Origin: Gammaproteobacteria bacterium
GTDB lineage: Bacteria; Pseudomonadota; Gammaproteobacteria; GCA-001735895
Direction of reading: 5' to 3'
DNA length: 33,728 nt
Assembly (NCBI GenBank): GCA_018669845.1
Contig: JABHSO010000022.1
Location: 1-33,728, forward strand
Shown one piece after another: positions 15,308 through 24,027 of this stretch; positions within the stretch are counted from its first letter, which is position 1, and each line of letters opens with the position of its first letter. The position numbers and the translations under genes are program-made. Below the pieces are notes generated by a model. That model was given only the letters and a program-made list of their open reading frames with translations, was not told the origin of the DNA and did no database searches.

Positions 15308-18109
15308 ATGCCAAACCGTTTTCATCAATGGATTGCGGTACACTCGGCCTGGCTTCTGGCTATAACAGCTACATTTACGCTGCTTGCCCTGATTCAACTC
15401 ATTGATTTTCAAAATGGCAGCCTACGCCTCTCAATTGACCCCTCACTGGACGCTGTTTCCACCCAGTCGCAGGCGGATCGTGACTATGAAGATTTAATCA
15501 GACTAAGATTTGGAAACCGTGAGCCGATCATGGTTGTTCTACAGACTAATGATATCTACACGCTTGAAAGCCTGACCCAACTGGATCGACTGTCTAGAGC
15601 ACTGGCAGCACTGGATGGAGTCGAATCGGTCAGTTCATTAACATCCACAACTATCCCCCGACTTGAAAACGGAAATTTATACTATTCCAGGGTGACACCT
15701 GAATCACTACTAAATCCAGAATTACCCGAGCAGCTACGCAAGTCCACTGAAAATAATCCACTTATAACCGGTCAACTGGTTTCAAGAGATGGCAAAAGTA
15801 GCGTAATCCTCGTGCACCCTCAGCCGATGAGTGAACTTCAAATATTACAAAGCCGACTGGCAGAGAGAATTCTACACACTGCTGATAAAGAGAAAATAAA
15901 TGGGGGTAATGTACTGGTAACCGGATCTCCAGTTATCCGCAGTGAAATCAGCGACTCTGTAGCTCGTCAGCTAAGCAGTGTTGTGCCTGCCATTATCCTG
16001 GTCATTACTGCATTGCTAGCCCTTGCTTTTCGCACAATCAGAGGGGTGCTACTACCACTGGCAACCATTACCATCGCACTCATCTGGATTCTTGCAACAC
16101 TTAGTTTTCTGGGTCGCCCAATCAACCTCATCACCGCCCTTGTCCCCCCATTTATAATTACCATGGGTCTTGCATACTGCGCACATGTTCTGACTGAATA
16201 TGAACATTTAATCCGCACAAATACACATATAAACCCGATAGACCGAATCATTGATCTACTGCGGGAGGTGTCTGTTCCTGCCATGGTAACAGGCCTGACC
16301 ACAATAGCCGGACTGCTCGCCCTGTTGCTGAATGAACAGCAGTCAATGATCGAATTCGCCTGGGCTTCAGCGCTTGGCACCGCTTACCTGATGATTCTCA
16401 TACAGACATTTGTACCTGCTGTGTTGCGGTTTATAAAACCGACCAGTAAGGAAAATGCCCTTCCTGCCAGCACCCTTTTTGAAGAAACGGGAAACAGGCT
16501 TAGCCGTTATGACCAGAAGAGACGACCATTCATCCTGTGGATAGCAACGGGATCTTTTATCCTGTCATTGATACTGGCATCCAATATTGAAATTGGTGAT
16601 GTATTTGTCGGACTGTTTCCAGCAGATTCTCGAGTACGAATCGACTATGAGGCCGCCAATCTTGCCATGGGAGGAGTCAACCCAATCGACATATCCATCG
16701 AGGGAAGCTCATCTGATGTTTTCACCGACCCAAAAATTCTGCGTGAACTGGATATCCTGCAGAACTGGCTTTTGCTTCAGCCAGAAGTCGGGGCAGTCAA
16801 TGGTGTGACAGATCACGTCAAAATGCTAAACCGATATCTTGCCGATGACCCGGAAGGAGGGATACCAGAATCACGTGATGCTATCAGGCAAATGCTGTTC
16901 GTTGGTGAAGGTAAGTTACTCAGAGGTGTCATCAATATCGACAGATCTGCCACTCTTATTCACATTCGCCTTACAGTCGATGACACCAGCAAAATTGGTA
17001 AGTTTATTGACCGCTTGAACACTCAGCTCAACCAGTTGCCAACAGGCCTGAGCACACGGTTGACCGGTGGTGCCGTGGTAATGACCGAATCGGTTCGACA
17101 GGCTACAACAGGACAGCTCATGAGTGTCGGGCTGGCACTGGTGCTAATCTACCTATGTTTATCAATACAGTTTATGTCCCTCAAGGTCGGCCTACTGGCT
17201 ACCCTGCCCACGGCCTTACAGACCGCTATATATTTTGGCATTCTAGGCCTGCTGGGTGTACGCCTTAATCCAACTTCAGTGCTTGTTGAATGTCTGGTAC
17301 TGGGATTAGCAATTGACGATACAATTCATTACCTGGCACGATTTGCCAGTGCCGCAAAACGATCGGGCTCAGAAGTCGTTGCCGCAAAAAAAGCCCTACA
17401 TGCAGTATTGCGCCCGGTAACACTTACCAAAGCTATTTTAGCACTGGGCTTCCTGACCCTGGTCACAGGCGACCTGAACAGTCAGGCCCTTTTTGGATGG
17501 CTAGCGGCTTTGACCCTTTTTTTCACATGGATTGTCGATATTTTTGTAACCCCGGCTTTCATGAGTGGAATACGAATAGTCAGTCTGTGGGATACTCTTC
17601 GACTAAATCTGGGAGACCGCATACAGGAAACCATCCCACTCTTTAAGGGGCTAACTCAGCGACAGGCCCGTATCTTTGCTCTCATGTCCAACCTGCATAC
17701 CATCCCTGCAAACACACGGCTGATAACAGAAGGAGATGGCGCAGGAAGTATTTATGTAGTTATTGATGGTGAACTCAGTGTTTATATCGGCAATGGAGAA
17801 GACAAAATTAAACTCGCCGAAATGAAACGTGGTGACGTCGTAGGCGAAGGAGGCTATTTTGGTCAACGTCGTTCTGCAAGTGTGGACACCCTAACAGCTA
17901 GCCGACTATTGCGCTTTGACAATGAAGACCAGGAAAGATTATGTGTAGCTTACCCATCAATAGCGTCAAGAGTTTTTCTCAGCCTAAATCAACTACAGGC
18001 ACAACGTCTGGTCGAAAGCAGATCAAATGACCAAAATCGTCGAGACAGAAGAAAAGGGGATAAAAGAAATAAGGATAACTCAACCTCATTTGATTCTGAG
18101 TTGCATTAG
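15308..18109 (+). CDS. MMPL/RND-superfamily exporter with C-terminal cNMP-binding domain
   Basis: This is a 933-residue inner-membrane protein. It has two RND/MMPL halves: a first transmembrane segment near 13-33, a periplasmic domain, five segments near 230-385, a further segment near 412-430, a second periplasmic domain, then five segments near 600-760. The phrase VLVECLVLGLAIDDTIHYLARF is typical of the fourth RND helix. Residues about 785-910 form a cytoplasmic cyclic-nucleotide-binding fold, with a phosphate-binding-like cassette GEGGYFGQRRSASV (canonical GEL..-R-A). The tail is charged and rich in Arg, Asp and Lys. It is paired with the LolA-like gene and likely exports a lipid or hydrophobic molecule, possibly gated by cAMP, c-di-GMP or a similar ligand. 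Confidence 0.9.
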   Translation: MPNRFHQWIAVHSAWLLAITATFTLLALIQLIDFQNGSLRLSIDPSLDAVSTQSQADRDYEDLIRLRFGNREPIMVVLQTNDIYTLESLTQLDRLSRALAALDGVESVSSLTSTTIPRLENGNLYYSRVTPESLLNPELPEQLRKSTENNPLITGQLVSRDGKSSVILVHPQPMSELQILQSRLAERILHTADKEKINGGNVLVTGSPVIRSEISDSVARQLSSVVPAIILVITALLALAFRTIRGVLLPLATITIALIWILATLSFLGRPINLITALVPPFIITMGLAYCAHVLTEYEHLIRTNTHINPIDRIIDLLREVSVPAMVTGLTTIAGLLALLLNEQQSMIEFAWASALGTAYLMILIQTFVPAVLRFIKPTSKENALPASTLFEETGNRLSRYDQKRRPFILWIATGSFILSLILASNIEIGDVFVGLFPADSRVRIDYEAANLAMGGVNPIDISIEGSSSDVFTDPKILRELDILQNWLLLQPEVGAVNGVTDHVKMLNRYLADDPEGGIPESRDAIRQMLFVGEGKLLRGVINIDRSATLIHIRLTVDDTSKIGKFIDRLNTQLNQLPTGLSTRLTGGAVVMTESVRQATTGQLMSVGLALVLIYLCLSIQFMSLKVGLLATLPTALQTAIYFGILGLLGVRLNPTSVLVECLVLGLAIDDTIHYLARFASAAKRSGSEVVAAKKALHAVLRPVTLTKAILALGFLTLVTGDLNSQALFGWLAALTLFFTWIVDIFVTPAFMSGIRIVSLWDTLRLNLGDRIQETIPLFKGLTQRQARIFALMSNLHTIPANTRLITEGDGAGSIYVVIDGELSVYIGNGEDKIKLAEMKRGDVVGEGGYFGQRRSASVDTLTASRLLRFDNEDQERLCVAYPSIASRVFLSLNQLQAQRLVESRSNDQNRRDRRKGDKRNKDNSTSFDSELH

Positions 18110-18136
18110 ATATATTAACAAATAAGAAACGGATAT

Positions 18137-19009
18137 TTATCTAAAGATTACTGTTTTGTTACCATGAAGAAAAACCCGATGTTCAATATGCAACTTGACT
18201 GCTTTTGCTAAAGCAACCGTTTCCGTATCACGACCGGTAGCCACTAACTTATCTGGACTATAGGCATGATCCACATTCTGGACTGATTGCTCGATAATTG
18301 GACCTTCATCAAGATCAGAGGTTACATAATGAGCGGTTGCACCAATCAGCTTAACGCCCCGGTCAAACGCCTGATGATAAGGTCGTGCTCCTTTAAAACC
18401 CGGCAAAAATGAATGATGAATATTAATGGCTCGACCCGACAATTGTTTGCATAAATCATCTGAAAGAATTTGCATATAACGCGCTAAAACTACAAGTTCA
18501 GTATTCGTCTCCTGAAGGATTTCAAGTAAAGCTTTTTCCTGATTTTTTTTATTATCTTTATTAACCGGTAGATACACAAAACGAATACCGTCACGCTCGG
18601 CCATCGGGCGTAAATCTTTGTGATTTGAAACAATGGCCGTTATTTCCATTGGCAACTCTCCTTTATGATGACGATATAACAAATCATCAAGGCAGTGGTC
18701 AAACTTACTCACCATGATCAAAACACGGCATGGATTAGCCTTATTATAAATTTGCCAGTTGATATCAAATTGATTAGCCACTGTTGGAAAGTCCTGACAA
18801 ATTTCATCTATAGAAATATTATCACTTTCAATACGACAAACTACTCTCATGAAAAGCTGACCCGATTCTTCATCATCGAACTGATGCAATTCAGAGATAT
18901 AGCATTTTTTTGATGACAGGAAGGAAGTGACTAATGCCACAATACCTCGAGCAGCCTGGCAGGTTGCCTTCAGCACGAACTCATTAGAGCCGTAATTATC
19001 GATAGACAT
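18137..19009 (-). CDS. purU: formyltetrahydrofolate deformylase
   Basis: This 290-residue cytosolic enzyme hydrolyses 10-formyl-tetrahydrofolate to formate and tetrahydrofolate. An N-terminal ACT domain (about 1-85) is followed by a formyltransferase-type catalytic domain. That domain carries the signature NIHHSFLPGFKGARPYHQAF, with catalytic Asn and His, and a later DEGPIIEQ motif with the conserved Asp. The length matches PurU (about 280-290 residues). It is the last gene of the minus-strand cluster after the ABC importer and universal stress genes. In demethylation pathways PurU restores free tetrahydrofolate, so its place beside a dimethylglycine-dehydrogenase-like gene supports one-carbon catabolism. 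Confidence 0.95.
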   Translation of the reverse strand: MSIDNYGSNEFVLKATCQAARGIVALVTSFLSSKKCYISELHQFDDEESGQLFMRVVCRIESDNISIDEICQDFPTVANQFDINWQIYNKANPCRVLIMVSKFDHCLDDLLYRHHKGELPMEITAIVSNHKDLRPMAERDGIRFVYLPVNKDNKKNQEKALLEILQETNTELVVLARYMQILSDDLCKQLSGRAINIHHSFLPGFKGARPYHQAFDRGVKLIGATAHYVTSDLDEGPIIEQSVQNVDHAYSPDKLVATGRDTETVALAKAVKLHIEHRVFLHGNKTVIFR

Positions 19010-19066
19010 TTATATTAAAAAAATAATGTTACCAGGTAGAAAGGAATATTATATTGACCAGAAAAT

Positions 19067-19528
19067 TCAGGCCACAGTCAGGCATCCGCATTCAGCAAGA
19101 TTACTTACCCGCCTTGAGACTCCACCCATCAGTAGATCACCAATATCGGACATTTTCAAAGAACTGGCACTCAGACCTCGCCTGCCCATCACAATCAAAT
19201 CGATATGATGATTTTTTGAATATTTCGAAATGGTTCTTGCAGGAGGCCCAACCAGCACTTCAGACTCAACTTCTTTGACCCCTTTATCATTAGCAATTTC
19301 TTCTGCCTGAGAAAGAACATACTGTGCAGCACGGTGTAATACGGCTTCAGGGCCGCCTTTAATATGTTCAGATTCTGCAAACTGACGTAATGACTTTGGT
19401 AAATCAGGTTCTCGTAATACGCGCAGTAAAAATACTTTAGCATCAAATTTTTGTGCAATTTCACAACCCATTTTTACAGCTCTCATAGAATGATCAGAGC
19501 CATCAAGTGCAATTAGAATTTTTTTCAT
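19067..19528 (-). CDS. universal stress protein (UspA family)
   Basis: This 153-residue cytosolic single-domain Usp starts with ILIALDGSDHS, has VLVGPPARTI, and carries a nucleotide-binding region that begins VMGRRGLS. The stretch between GRRG and the following GG-V-S is about 16 residues, longer than the usual G-2x-G-9x-G(S/T) pattern, so ATP binding is uncertain. A GGAG ribosome site precedes the ATG. It sits between the ABC ATPase gene (28 nt) and purU (57 nt), in the same direction. Usp genes are found next to transporters in some osmolyte importers, but a functional tie here is only contextual. Confidence 0.85.
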   Translation of the reverse strand: MKKILIALDGSDHSMRAVKMGCEIAQKFDAKVFLLRVLREPDLPKSLRQFAESEHIKGGPEAVLHRAAQYVLSQAEEIANDKGVKEVESEVLVGPPARTISKYSKNHHIDLIVMGRRGLSASSLKMSDIGDLLMGGVSRRVSNLAECGCLTVA

Positions 19529-19556
19529 ATTTGTAGCTCCAGTTATGCAAGCATAT

Positions 19557-20303
19557 CTATAGTATTTGACTCAGGAACTCTTTAGTTCTTGGGTCTTTGG
19601 CTTCATCAAAGAAAGTTTTAGGCGAACCATGTTCAACAATAATACCGCGATCGGTAAAATAAATATGATCGGCAACTTCTCGTGCAAATCCCATTTCATG
19701 GGTCACCAGAATACAGGTCATACCATCTGCCGCTAGCTCCTTGATGGTCACTAGCACTTCTTTAACCGTTTCCGGATCAAGTGCTGCTGTTACTTCATCA
19801 AATAACATCACGTCGGGGTTCATCGCTAATGAGCGGGCTATGGCTACACGTTGTTGCTGACCACCGGACAATTCTCCCGGGTAGCTATCTTCCTTACCTT
19901 CAAGTCGAACTTTTTTAATCAATAATCGTGCTCGCTTTTCGACTTCCTCTGTATCCTGTTTTAGCACCAGTAAAGGGGCCATCATGACATTTTCGATTGC
20001 TGTCTTGTGAGGAAATAGATTGTATTGTTGAAAAACCATGCCTACCTTTTTTCGCAATTCCAGCTTATCAAGATCAGGTTTTTGAACTTCCTGGCCTTCG
20101 ACCGTAATCGATCCTTTCTGAATATCATTGAGCGCATTAATACATCTTATCAGGGTCGATTTACCTGAACCTGATGGGCCGATAATACAAATAACTTCTC
20201 CTTTCATGACGTCCAGACTAACGCCTTTCAGAACTTCCAGATCGCCAAAAGATTTATGTACATTTTTCAGCGAAACAATGGGTTGGTCAACTGTCCAGGA
20301 CAT
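19557..20303 (-). CDS. polar amino acid-type ABC importer ATPase
   Basis: This 248-residue nucleotide-binding subunit has Walker A GPSGSGKST, Q-loop GMVFQQYNLFPH, signature LSGGQQQRVAIARSL, Walker B VMLFDEVTAALDPE and switch His in VTHEMGFA. It matches the GlnQ/HisP branch in the phrases around the Q-loop and in the C-terminal part. One deviation is Val in place of Pro in DEVTAALD (usually DEPTSALD), common enough in this branch and not expected to stop activity. AAGGAG lies upstream of the start. It is the fourth gene of the importer operon. Confidence 0.95.
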   Translation of the reverse strand: MSWTVDQPIVSLKNVHKSFGDLEVLKGVSLDVMKGEVICIIGPSGSGKSTLIRCINALNDIQKGSITVEGQEVQKPDLDKLELRKKVGMVFQQYNLFPHKTAIENVMMAPLLVLKQDTEEVEKRARLLIKKVRLEGKEDSYPGELSGGQQQRVAIARSLAMNPDVMLFDEVTAALDPETVKEVLVTIKELAADGMTCILVTHEMGFAREVADHIYFTDRGIIVEHGSPKTFFDEAKDPRTKEFLSQIL

Positions 20304-20315
20304 AGGAATTCTCCT

Positions 20316-21209
20316 TTATTGTTTCAGGGCAAATCGCTTTTCCAGACGAACGGTAAAACGCGCGATGGGATAGCTATAGAGAAAAAATATGGCGAGTACA
20401 AAACCATAAAACGGAACCAGAAGCTCAGGATGGTTATCTTCAGCTTCGATGGCCTGACGCGTAAGATTGAGAACTTCTTCAACACCTAGAATAGACACGA
20501 TGGGTGTTGCCATCGTCAAAATTGCGTACCAGTTCATCCAGGGTGGAATCATTCTCTTAAAACATTGTGGCAGAATGACTTTAAAAAGTGTTTGGTGCCG
20601 ACTAAAAGCCAGGCTTTCAGATGCTTCCCATTGAGCCGTTGGCACAGAGTTAATGGCGCCACGCACAATCTCTGAAATATTTGCCATAATTGGTAACGCC
20701 AGACCAATGACTGCTTTCATCCAGTCTGGTACCGGGATAATGGTATCGCCTATTTGAATCTCAAAAGGGAAAGACAGCATGACAATAAATAACAGTACCA
20801 GCCACGGAGAGTTTCTGAATACCTGAGTAATAAACCAGCTAAACCTGGCGATAAATGAATTGGGCGATATTTGTCCCAACCCGAGAAAAACACCCAGTAC
20901 GGTACCGATTAACATCGTTAGAAAGCTAATCACGATAGTCATCACGAAACCGTTACCGATCAGGAAAGGCAACCAACGCCAAAGCGCTTTAAATGCATCT
21001 AGCGTAGTAACACCACCATCCTGAGCCAATACTGTAATCGGCCAGAGAGCAACTGCCGCCAGCATAAGGAATAAAGTCCAGGGTGAAATATTTGCCAGCC
21101 AGTGACTAAATTCCAGACCCGATGGAGCCCCATACAAAGTCTTATGAGAATGCAGCACAGGTAAGTCAGTTGTAGCTTTAGTTGTAACGCCAGGAATAAC
21201 CGCTTTCAT
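20316..21209 (-). CDS. polar amino acid-type ABC importer permease (second)
   Basis: I start at the ATG at 21209 because GGAGG lies eight bases upstream; an ATG at 21224 overlaps the preceding stop but has a poorer site. The 297-residue protein has a leader with one hydrophobic segment (near 50-65). The permease domain then has about five helices and the inner-membrane-permease EAA-type loop (EASESLAFSRHQTLFKVILPQ). The His/Glu/Gln permease (HisM/GlnP-like) family is clear. The extra N-terminal region of about 50-80 residues is longer than in most family members. It pairs with the permease encoded just upstream. Confidence 0.9.
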   Translation of the reverse strand: MKAVIPGVTTKATTDLPVLHSHKTLYGAPSGLEFSHWLANISPWTLFLMLAAVALWPITVLAQDGGVTTLDAFKALWRWLPFLIGNGFVMTIVISFLTMLIGTVLGVFLGLGQISPNSFIARFSWFITQVFRNSPWLVLLFIVMLSFPFEIQIGDTIIPVPDWMKAVIGLALPIMANISEIVRGAINSVPTAQWEASESLAFSRHQTLFKVILPQCFKRMIPPWMNWYAILTMATPIVSILGVEEVLNLTRQAIEAEDNHPELLVPFYGFVLAIFFLYSYPIARFTVRLEKRFALKQ

Positions 21210-21213
21210 CGTT

Positions 21214-21969
21214 TCATCCTCCATACCCAGGAATTCGCATCGAACGATCCCAACGGTTCATACCTATAACCACAAAGCCTACCAACGTCAGATAAGAGAT
21301 AAAAAGCACAACCATCATCGGATTTTGTGCCGATGGATAATCATTCCAGATGGTAATCGACTGATAAAGCAGTTCGGGCACTGCAATGACAAACGCCTGT
21401 GTCGTAGTTTTAACCAGATTGACCAGATTATTATTTAACGCAGGGATAGACACCCTGAGCGCGAGGGGAAAAACAATATAGCGATAAATCTGTAAACGTT
21501 TGAAACCGAGTGCACTCGCCGCCTCCTGAGTTGAATGAGGTACAGCTTCAATACCGGCCCGGAAAATTTCTACATTAAAAGCACCAGCAAAAAAAGACAG
21601 TGAAATAATGGCCCAGCCTACATTCGAAATAATAGGAATTTCCAGCCAGCCATCAGGGGAATAAGTTGGCGTAAACTGCCCCAGTGCAAAATAGAAAAAG
21701 AGCAGTTGAACAAATGGAGGAGTATTTCTAAAAAACTGGATATAACCTGCGACAATCTTTCGTAAAACTTTATTGGGAGACCCCTGCATGGCAGCTCCAG
21801 CAACGCCAATAACAACGCTTAGAATCACGCAGACCACAGACAACTTGACTGTCATCCACAAACCACCAACAATCTTACTCCACTGCAATTCATCATAAAA
21901 GAATATGAAGTTCCAGGTGGGATAGCTATCGGCTATTTCACGAAAGAATTGCTGGATGATTTCAATCAT
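21214..21969 (-). CDS. polar amino acid-type ABC importer permease (first)
   Basis: This 251-residue inner-membrane permease has about five to six helices and the family EAA-type loop (TQEAASALGFKRLQIYRYIVFP). A GGAGAAAATCC ribosome site precedes the start. N-terminal helix KLSVVCVILSVVIGVAG and the segment FFRNTPPFVQLLFFYFALGQF are typical of HisQ/GlnP/YecS-type permeases. It is the second gene of the operon, 67 nt after the binding protein gene, and its stop overlaps one possible start of the next permease. The heteromeric pair forms the membrane channel with the ATPase. Confidence 0.9.
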   Translation of the reverse strand: MIEIIQQFFREIADSYPTWNFIFFYDELQWSKIVGGLWMTVKLSVVCVILSVVIGVAGAAMQGSPNKVLRKIVAGYIQFFRNTPPFVQLLFFYFALGQFTPTYSPDGWLEIPIISNVGWAIISLSFFAGAFNVEIFRAGIEAVPHSTQEAASALGFKRLQIYRYIVFPLALRVSIPALNNNLVNLVKTTTQAFVIAVPELLYQSITIWNDYPSAQNPMMVVLFISYLTLVGFVVIGMNRWDRSMRIPGYGG

Positions 21970-22036
21970 GGATTTTCTCCGGTATCAGGACAAAGGACGA
22001 CTCCAGCTGGAGTCGCCCCCGGTACCAAATTACGAA

Positions 22037-22876
22037 TTACTTAATCCAGTCGGAAAATTTTTCATTCTGTTTACCTAGAAAAGCTGTTGATTGAATGCCC
22101 CACTTTTTCTCCAGGTCAACCAACGTGCCATCTCTATGCCAGTTATATTGCATGCCAGACATGAAACGACCAAACACACAATTCTGTTCTGCCTTGGGAA
22201 CAGCCAGTGCCCAGGGGTTATCATCTTCTGTAGGCATTGGCATACCGAAACCTTTCCAGTTACCCGAAGCTAAATCGGCCATAATTGAACTATCGTCATA
22301 CACAAAACCGATACATTTTTTATCGCGTAAAGCCTGCTTGGCTTCTGCGTTACCGGTAAAGGCAACAACTTTGGCACCATAACGTTTTTCAACATTCTGG
22401 TTATAAAATGCACCCTGCTTACCACAAACGGGTTTGCCGCGTAGTTGTTCCCACTTGGTTAGTTTGAGTGCATCTGGTGCCAGTAGGTTTGTTCCTGAAG
22501 TATAATAGTTTGGACCAACTATACCCACGATCTTACGACGGTCAGCACGATCAGACATGGTTGCAATCATCAGGTCTATCTTACCCTGCTCAAGAAATTG
22601 CATCCGGTTAGAAGACTGAACAGGAACCATTTCCACATCCACGCCCATTTTGGCAGCAACATCTTTGGCCATATCAATTTCCATACCCACAAGCTTGCCA
22701 TCTGCTGAACGGTAACCCCAGGGTTTGTAGTCAGCCTTAACGCCCACCACAATTTTTCCGCGATTCATAACCTTGTTCCAGGTTTTATTATCACACTCCG
22801 CTGCCTGTGCAGCACCGCTCAACGCTGCAATGACAGCAAACGCAGTTGTAGTTGTTAGTAATTTTAACTTTCTCAT
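22037..22876 (-). CDS. periplasmic solute-binding protein (SBP family 3)
   Basis: This 279-residue binding protein has a Sec signal peptide (LLTTTTAFAVIAALSGAAQA, cleavage after AQA-A). The mature family-3 fold includes GKIVVGVKADYKPWGYRSADGKLVGMEIDMAKDV and the hinge-side phrase GKIDLMIATMSDRADRRK. The family binds polar amino acids and related compounds. Several aromatic residues around the ligand side (Tyr and Trp at about 50-54) could form part of a site, but a quaternary-ammonium cage cannot be read safely. Context (dimethylglycine dehydrogenase-like, ETF, PurU) points to an N-methylated amino acid rather than glutamate. GAGGAA precedes the start. Confidence 0.9.
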   Translation of the reverse strand: MRKLKLLTTTTAFAVIAALSGAAQAAECDNKTWNKVMNRGKIVVGVKADYKPWGYRSADGKLVGMEIDMAKDVAAKMGVDVEMVPVQSSNRMQFLEQGKIDLMIATMSDRADRRKIVGIVGPNYYTSGTNLLAPDALKLTKWEQLRGKPVCGKQGAFYNQNVEKRYGAKVVAFTGNAEAKQALRDKKCIGFVYDDSSIMADLASGNWKGFGMPMPTEDDNPWALAVPKAEQNCVFGRFMSGMQYNWHRDGTLVDLEKKWGIQSTAFLGKQNEKFSDWIK

Positions 22877-22960
22877 TGTTATTCCTCTTTAGGTATTATG
22901 TTTTTTTACTAATTATAAGCTTATATTGCATGTGCTACATTTTATTGTTTTATATACATA

Positions 22961-22969
22961 ATGTAACAT
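22961..22969. promoter_or_regulatory. ATGTAACAT motif upstream of importer operon
   Basis: One exact copy of ATGTAACAT lies about 85 bp upstream of the solute-binding protein start. The same 9-mer is present twice in tandem at 23970-23987, between the regulator and dehydrogenase genes. A related ATGTGCTACAT is at 22930-22940. This is a candidate operator for the RpiR-type regulator. Confidence 0.5.
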
Positions 22970-23024
22970 CTGAATTTCCATTGTCAACAAACCAGGTTTG
23001 ATATCAAAATATCTAATCTCTCGA

Positions 23025-23933
23025 TCAACTTTTAATAACCTTAGCGTTATGCCCTTGCCAGTATTCACCCAGCGACTGATTAGTTTGAGCGACTGACTTA
23101 ATATGTTGCTGTGCTTCGTCACCACTTCGGCGTATGACCATACCAATCAGTGATTCCAGCAATACCAGGGTGGCTACATGAGAAGTAAAAAACTGTGGGC
23201 TATCAGTCGACACATACAAACCCTGGTCGGTAAACTGCAATATAGGCGCATCGACTCGATCCGTTATACCAACGACATATGCGCCTTTATCACGCGCAAT
23301 TCTGGCGGTTTCTACTGTACATCGAGCATAAGGATGTTTGCTGACAGCCAACACAACATCATGCTCATTAAGAGTTGATAAATCAGCTGCTATGCCTGTT
23401 CCCCGCTGGTTAATAACACGCCAGTTGGTAAAGGCCATATCAGCCATGTACGCCATGTACTCAACAAAAGCACGAGAACTCATCGCCCCAATCAGATAGA
23501 CATTATTTGCCGATACCAGCCTGTCAGCAATTTGAGATAACACTTTATTATCGATTGAATTAACCAGATTTTCGATGTTAGTAATTGCTGCCTTTGCCTG
23601 ATGAACAATAAAAGTGCCTGAGCCAACATCTGATTTTCCACCTGACTGGCCATGCTCTGATTGCTGCAATACTTTTGCTTTTTCGGCATATGACAAGGCA
23701 TTTTGTTTAAGGTCTGAGCGGCAGCGCTCACGTAGCTCCTCAAAATCTTTACAACCTACGGCTCGGGCTAATCGGGAAAATGTCGGGGGCGGAAGATCGG
23801 ATAGTTTCGCCACCTGGCGCATAGATCGAGTAGCGACTTCCTGAGGTTGCTGCATAACAAAGGTCGCAGCAGCCTGCAACTTGGGACTCAACTCATCCAT
23901 ATGTTTGCTTAGAATTTTTTGTACTGACTGCAT
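23025..23933 (-). CDS. RpiR/MurR-family transcriptional regulator
   Basis: This 302-residue regulator has an N-terminal helix-turn-helix domain (about 1-77, with QVAKLSDLPPPTFSRLARAVGCKDFEELRE) and a C-terminal SIS domain (about 125-275, with NNVYLIGAMSSRAFVEYM and VVLAVSKHPYARCTVETARIARDKGAYVVGITD). SIS domains usually bind phosphosugars, but RpiR-type regulators also occur in betaine and amino-acid catabolic loci. It lies between the importer operon, in the same direction, and the divergent dehydrogenase operon. That is the classical position for a local regulator. No strong ribosome site precedes the ATG. The effector is unknown. Confidence 0.9.
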   Translation of the reverse strand: MQSVQKILSKHMDELSPKLQAAATFVMQQPQEVATRSMRQVAKLSDLPPPTFSRLARAVGCKDFEELRERCRSDLKQNALSYAEKAKVLQQSEHGQSGGKSDVGSGTFIVHQAKAAITNIENLVNSIDNKVLSQIADRLVSANNVYLIGAMSSRAFVEYMAYMADMAFTNWRVINQRGTGIAADLSTLNEHDVVLAVSKHPYARCTVETARIARDKGAYVVGITDRVDAPILQFTDQGLYVSTDSPQFFTSHVATLVLLESLIGMVIRRSGDEAQQHIKSVAQTNQSLGEYWQGHNAKVIKS

Positions 23934-23969
23934 AATTTAAAATTCATTTGTTTCACTATTGATGATTTA

Positions 23970-23987
23970 ATGTAACATATGTAACAT
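23970..23987. promoter_or_regulatory. tandem ATGTAACAT operator candidate
   Basis: ATGTAACATATGTAACAT is two exact 9-mers back to back, centred in the 94-bp region between the divergent regulator and dehydrogenase starts. It ends 40 bp before the dehydrogenase ATG and begins 36 bp before the regulator ATG. A third exact copy precedes the importer operon, which supports co-regulation by the RpiR-type protein. Confidence 0.55.
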
Positions 23988-24027
23988 TCATGTCAACCAA
24001 TCAATTTATTCACCTGCAGGATTTCTC

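Noticed and set aside
15967..16380. 137-codon minus-strand frame inside the MMPL exporter
   Set aside because: It is a shadow of a transmembrane-rich coding region; composition mirrors the sense codons and no family is recognisable.
22914..22925. TATAAGCTTATA palindrome as an operator
   Set aside because: AT-rich palindrome with no second copy and poor hairpin stability; the ATGTAACAT motif is better supported.
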